This document shows positions 6,970 through 7,150 of a stretch of 7,150 nucleotides of DNA, one piece after another. Each line of letters opens with the position of its first letter. Positions within the stretch are counted from its first letter, which is position 1. The stretch is from an uncultured Alphaproteobacteria bacterium (GTDB lineage Bacteria > Pseudomonadota > Alphaproteobacteria > RUG11792), in the NCBI GenBank assembly GCA_905236375.1, contig CAJOOW010000072.1, positions 1 to 7,150 of the forward strand, given 5' to 3'. The notes below the pieces were generated by a model. The model was not told the DNA's origin, made no database searches, and worked only from the letters and a program-made list of their open reading frames with translations. The translations under genes and the position numbers were made by a program.

Positions 6970-7150
6970 TCAGATTGTTTCTTTACCGAGTCTTCCTATA
7001 GATAATAGGGCAAAATCGAACGATTTGAAACAGGAAATATAATTATTTTCAGAAATGAGATTATTTTGATAGGTTATGTCTTCCGAAATCACTATAGGTT
7101 CCCCTGGCGGTGTCATCAACTGTTTGCCGGTGTGAGGCCAACTTTCTAAT
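6970..7150 (-). CDS. C-terminal end of an unrecognised protein upstream of glyQ (partial)
   Basis: Read on the minus strand, a frame stays open from the window edge (first full codon at 7149) for 59 codons and ends in TGA at 6970-6972. That TGA is immediately followed by the glyQ ATG, which is the spacing of a translationally coupled operon. The visible protein begins LESWPHTGKQ, passes through TPPGEPIVIS and ends IGRLGKETI. It has no membrane segment and no motif that I recognise, so I assign no function. Support comes from the open frame in AT-rich DNA, the tight junction with glyQ and a protein-like composition. The true start lies outside the window, and the internal ATG within LMTPPG has no obvious role as a start. 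The chief alternative is that this is untranslated leader of glyQ that happens to be open. Confidence 0.5.
   Translation of the reverse strand, partial: LESWPHTGKQLMTPPGEPIVISEDITYQNNLISENNYISCFKSFDFALLSIGRLGKETI

Noticed and set aside
7076..7137. Small plus-strand frame or structured RNA near the right edge
   Set aside because: The frame is only 19 codons. The locally higher GC suggested a 6S or SRP RNA, but I could not match the conserved parts of either, and the minus-strand coding reading explains it better.
1..7150. Mobile element, CRISPR, defence or other novel system
   Set aside because: No transposase, integrase, spaced repeats, or unfamiliar gene cluster is present; six of seven frames are standard housekeeping genes.

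Overview
All recognisable genes in this window lie on the minus strand, so transcription runs from the right end of the window to the left. The set is housekeeping: glycyl-tRNA synthetase alpha and beta chains (glyQ, glyS), DNA topoisomerase I (topA), thymidine kinase (tdk), an MlaD-type lipid transport protein (mlaD) and ribosome silencing factor (rsfS). A partial, unrecognised reading frame enters from the right edge and ends directly against glyQ. I see no transposase, integrase, phage gene, CRISPR array, tRNA, rRNA or toxin-antitoxin pair.

The DNA is AT-rich (by eye, GC in the mid to upper thirties; not computed). The two-chain glycyl-tRNA synthetase, an Mla component with an N-terminal anchor, and the alphaproteobacterial look of MlaD and of the single-zinc-motif topoisomerase I suggest a low-GC Gram-negative bacterium. 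My best guess is an alphaproteobacterium of the host-associated kind (Rickettsiales- or Holosporales-like). This placement is an inference from protein character, not a search result.

Layout in transcription order: partial ORF (7150-6970), whose TGA touches the glyQ ATG; glyQ (6969-6088); 4 nt; glyS (6083-4074), with a strong ribosome binding site inside the end of glyQ; a 157-nt gap with no convincing gene or terminator; topA (3916-1592, GTG start); a short AT-rich gap with a TATAAT box; tdk (best start 1488, ending 904); a 50-nt gap; mlaD (853-401); rsfS (401-33), overlapping mlaD by one base as TAATG; then 32 nt to the edge.

The two synthetase chains form one enzyme. MlaD and RsfS are translationally linked but have unrelated jobs (envelope lipid transport and ribosome subunit silencing). 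TopA and Tdk look like neighbours of convenience. I found no undescribed system. The points most worth a second look are the identity of the partial ORF, the mlaD-rsfS coupling away from the other mla genes, the tdk start and promoter, and the small repeat at the left edge.
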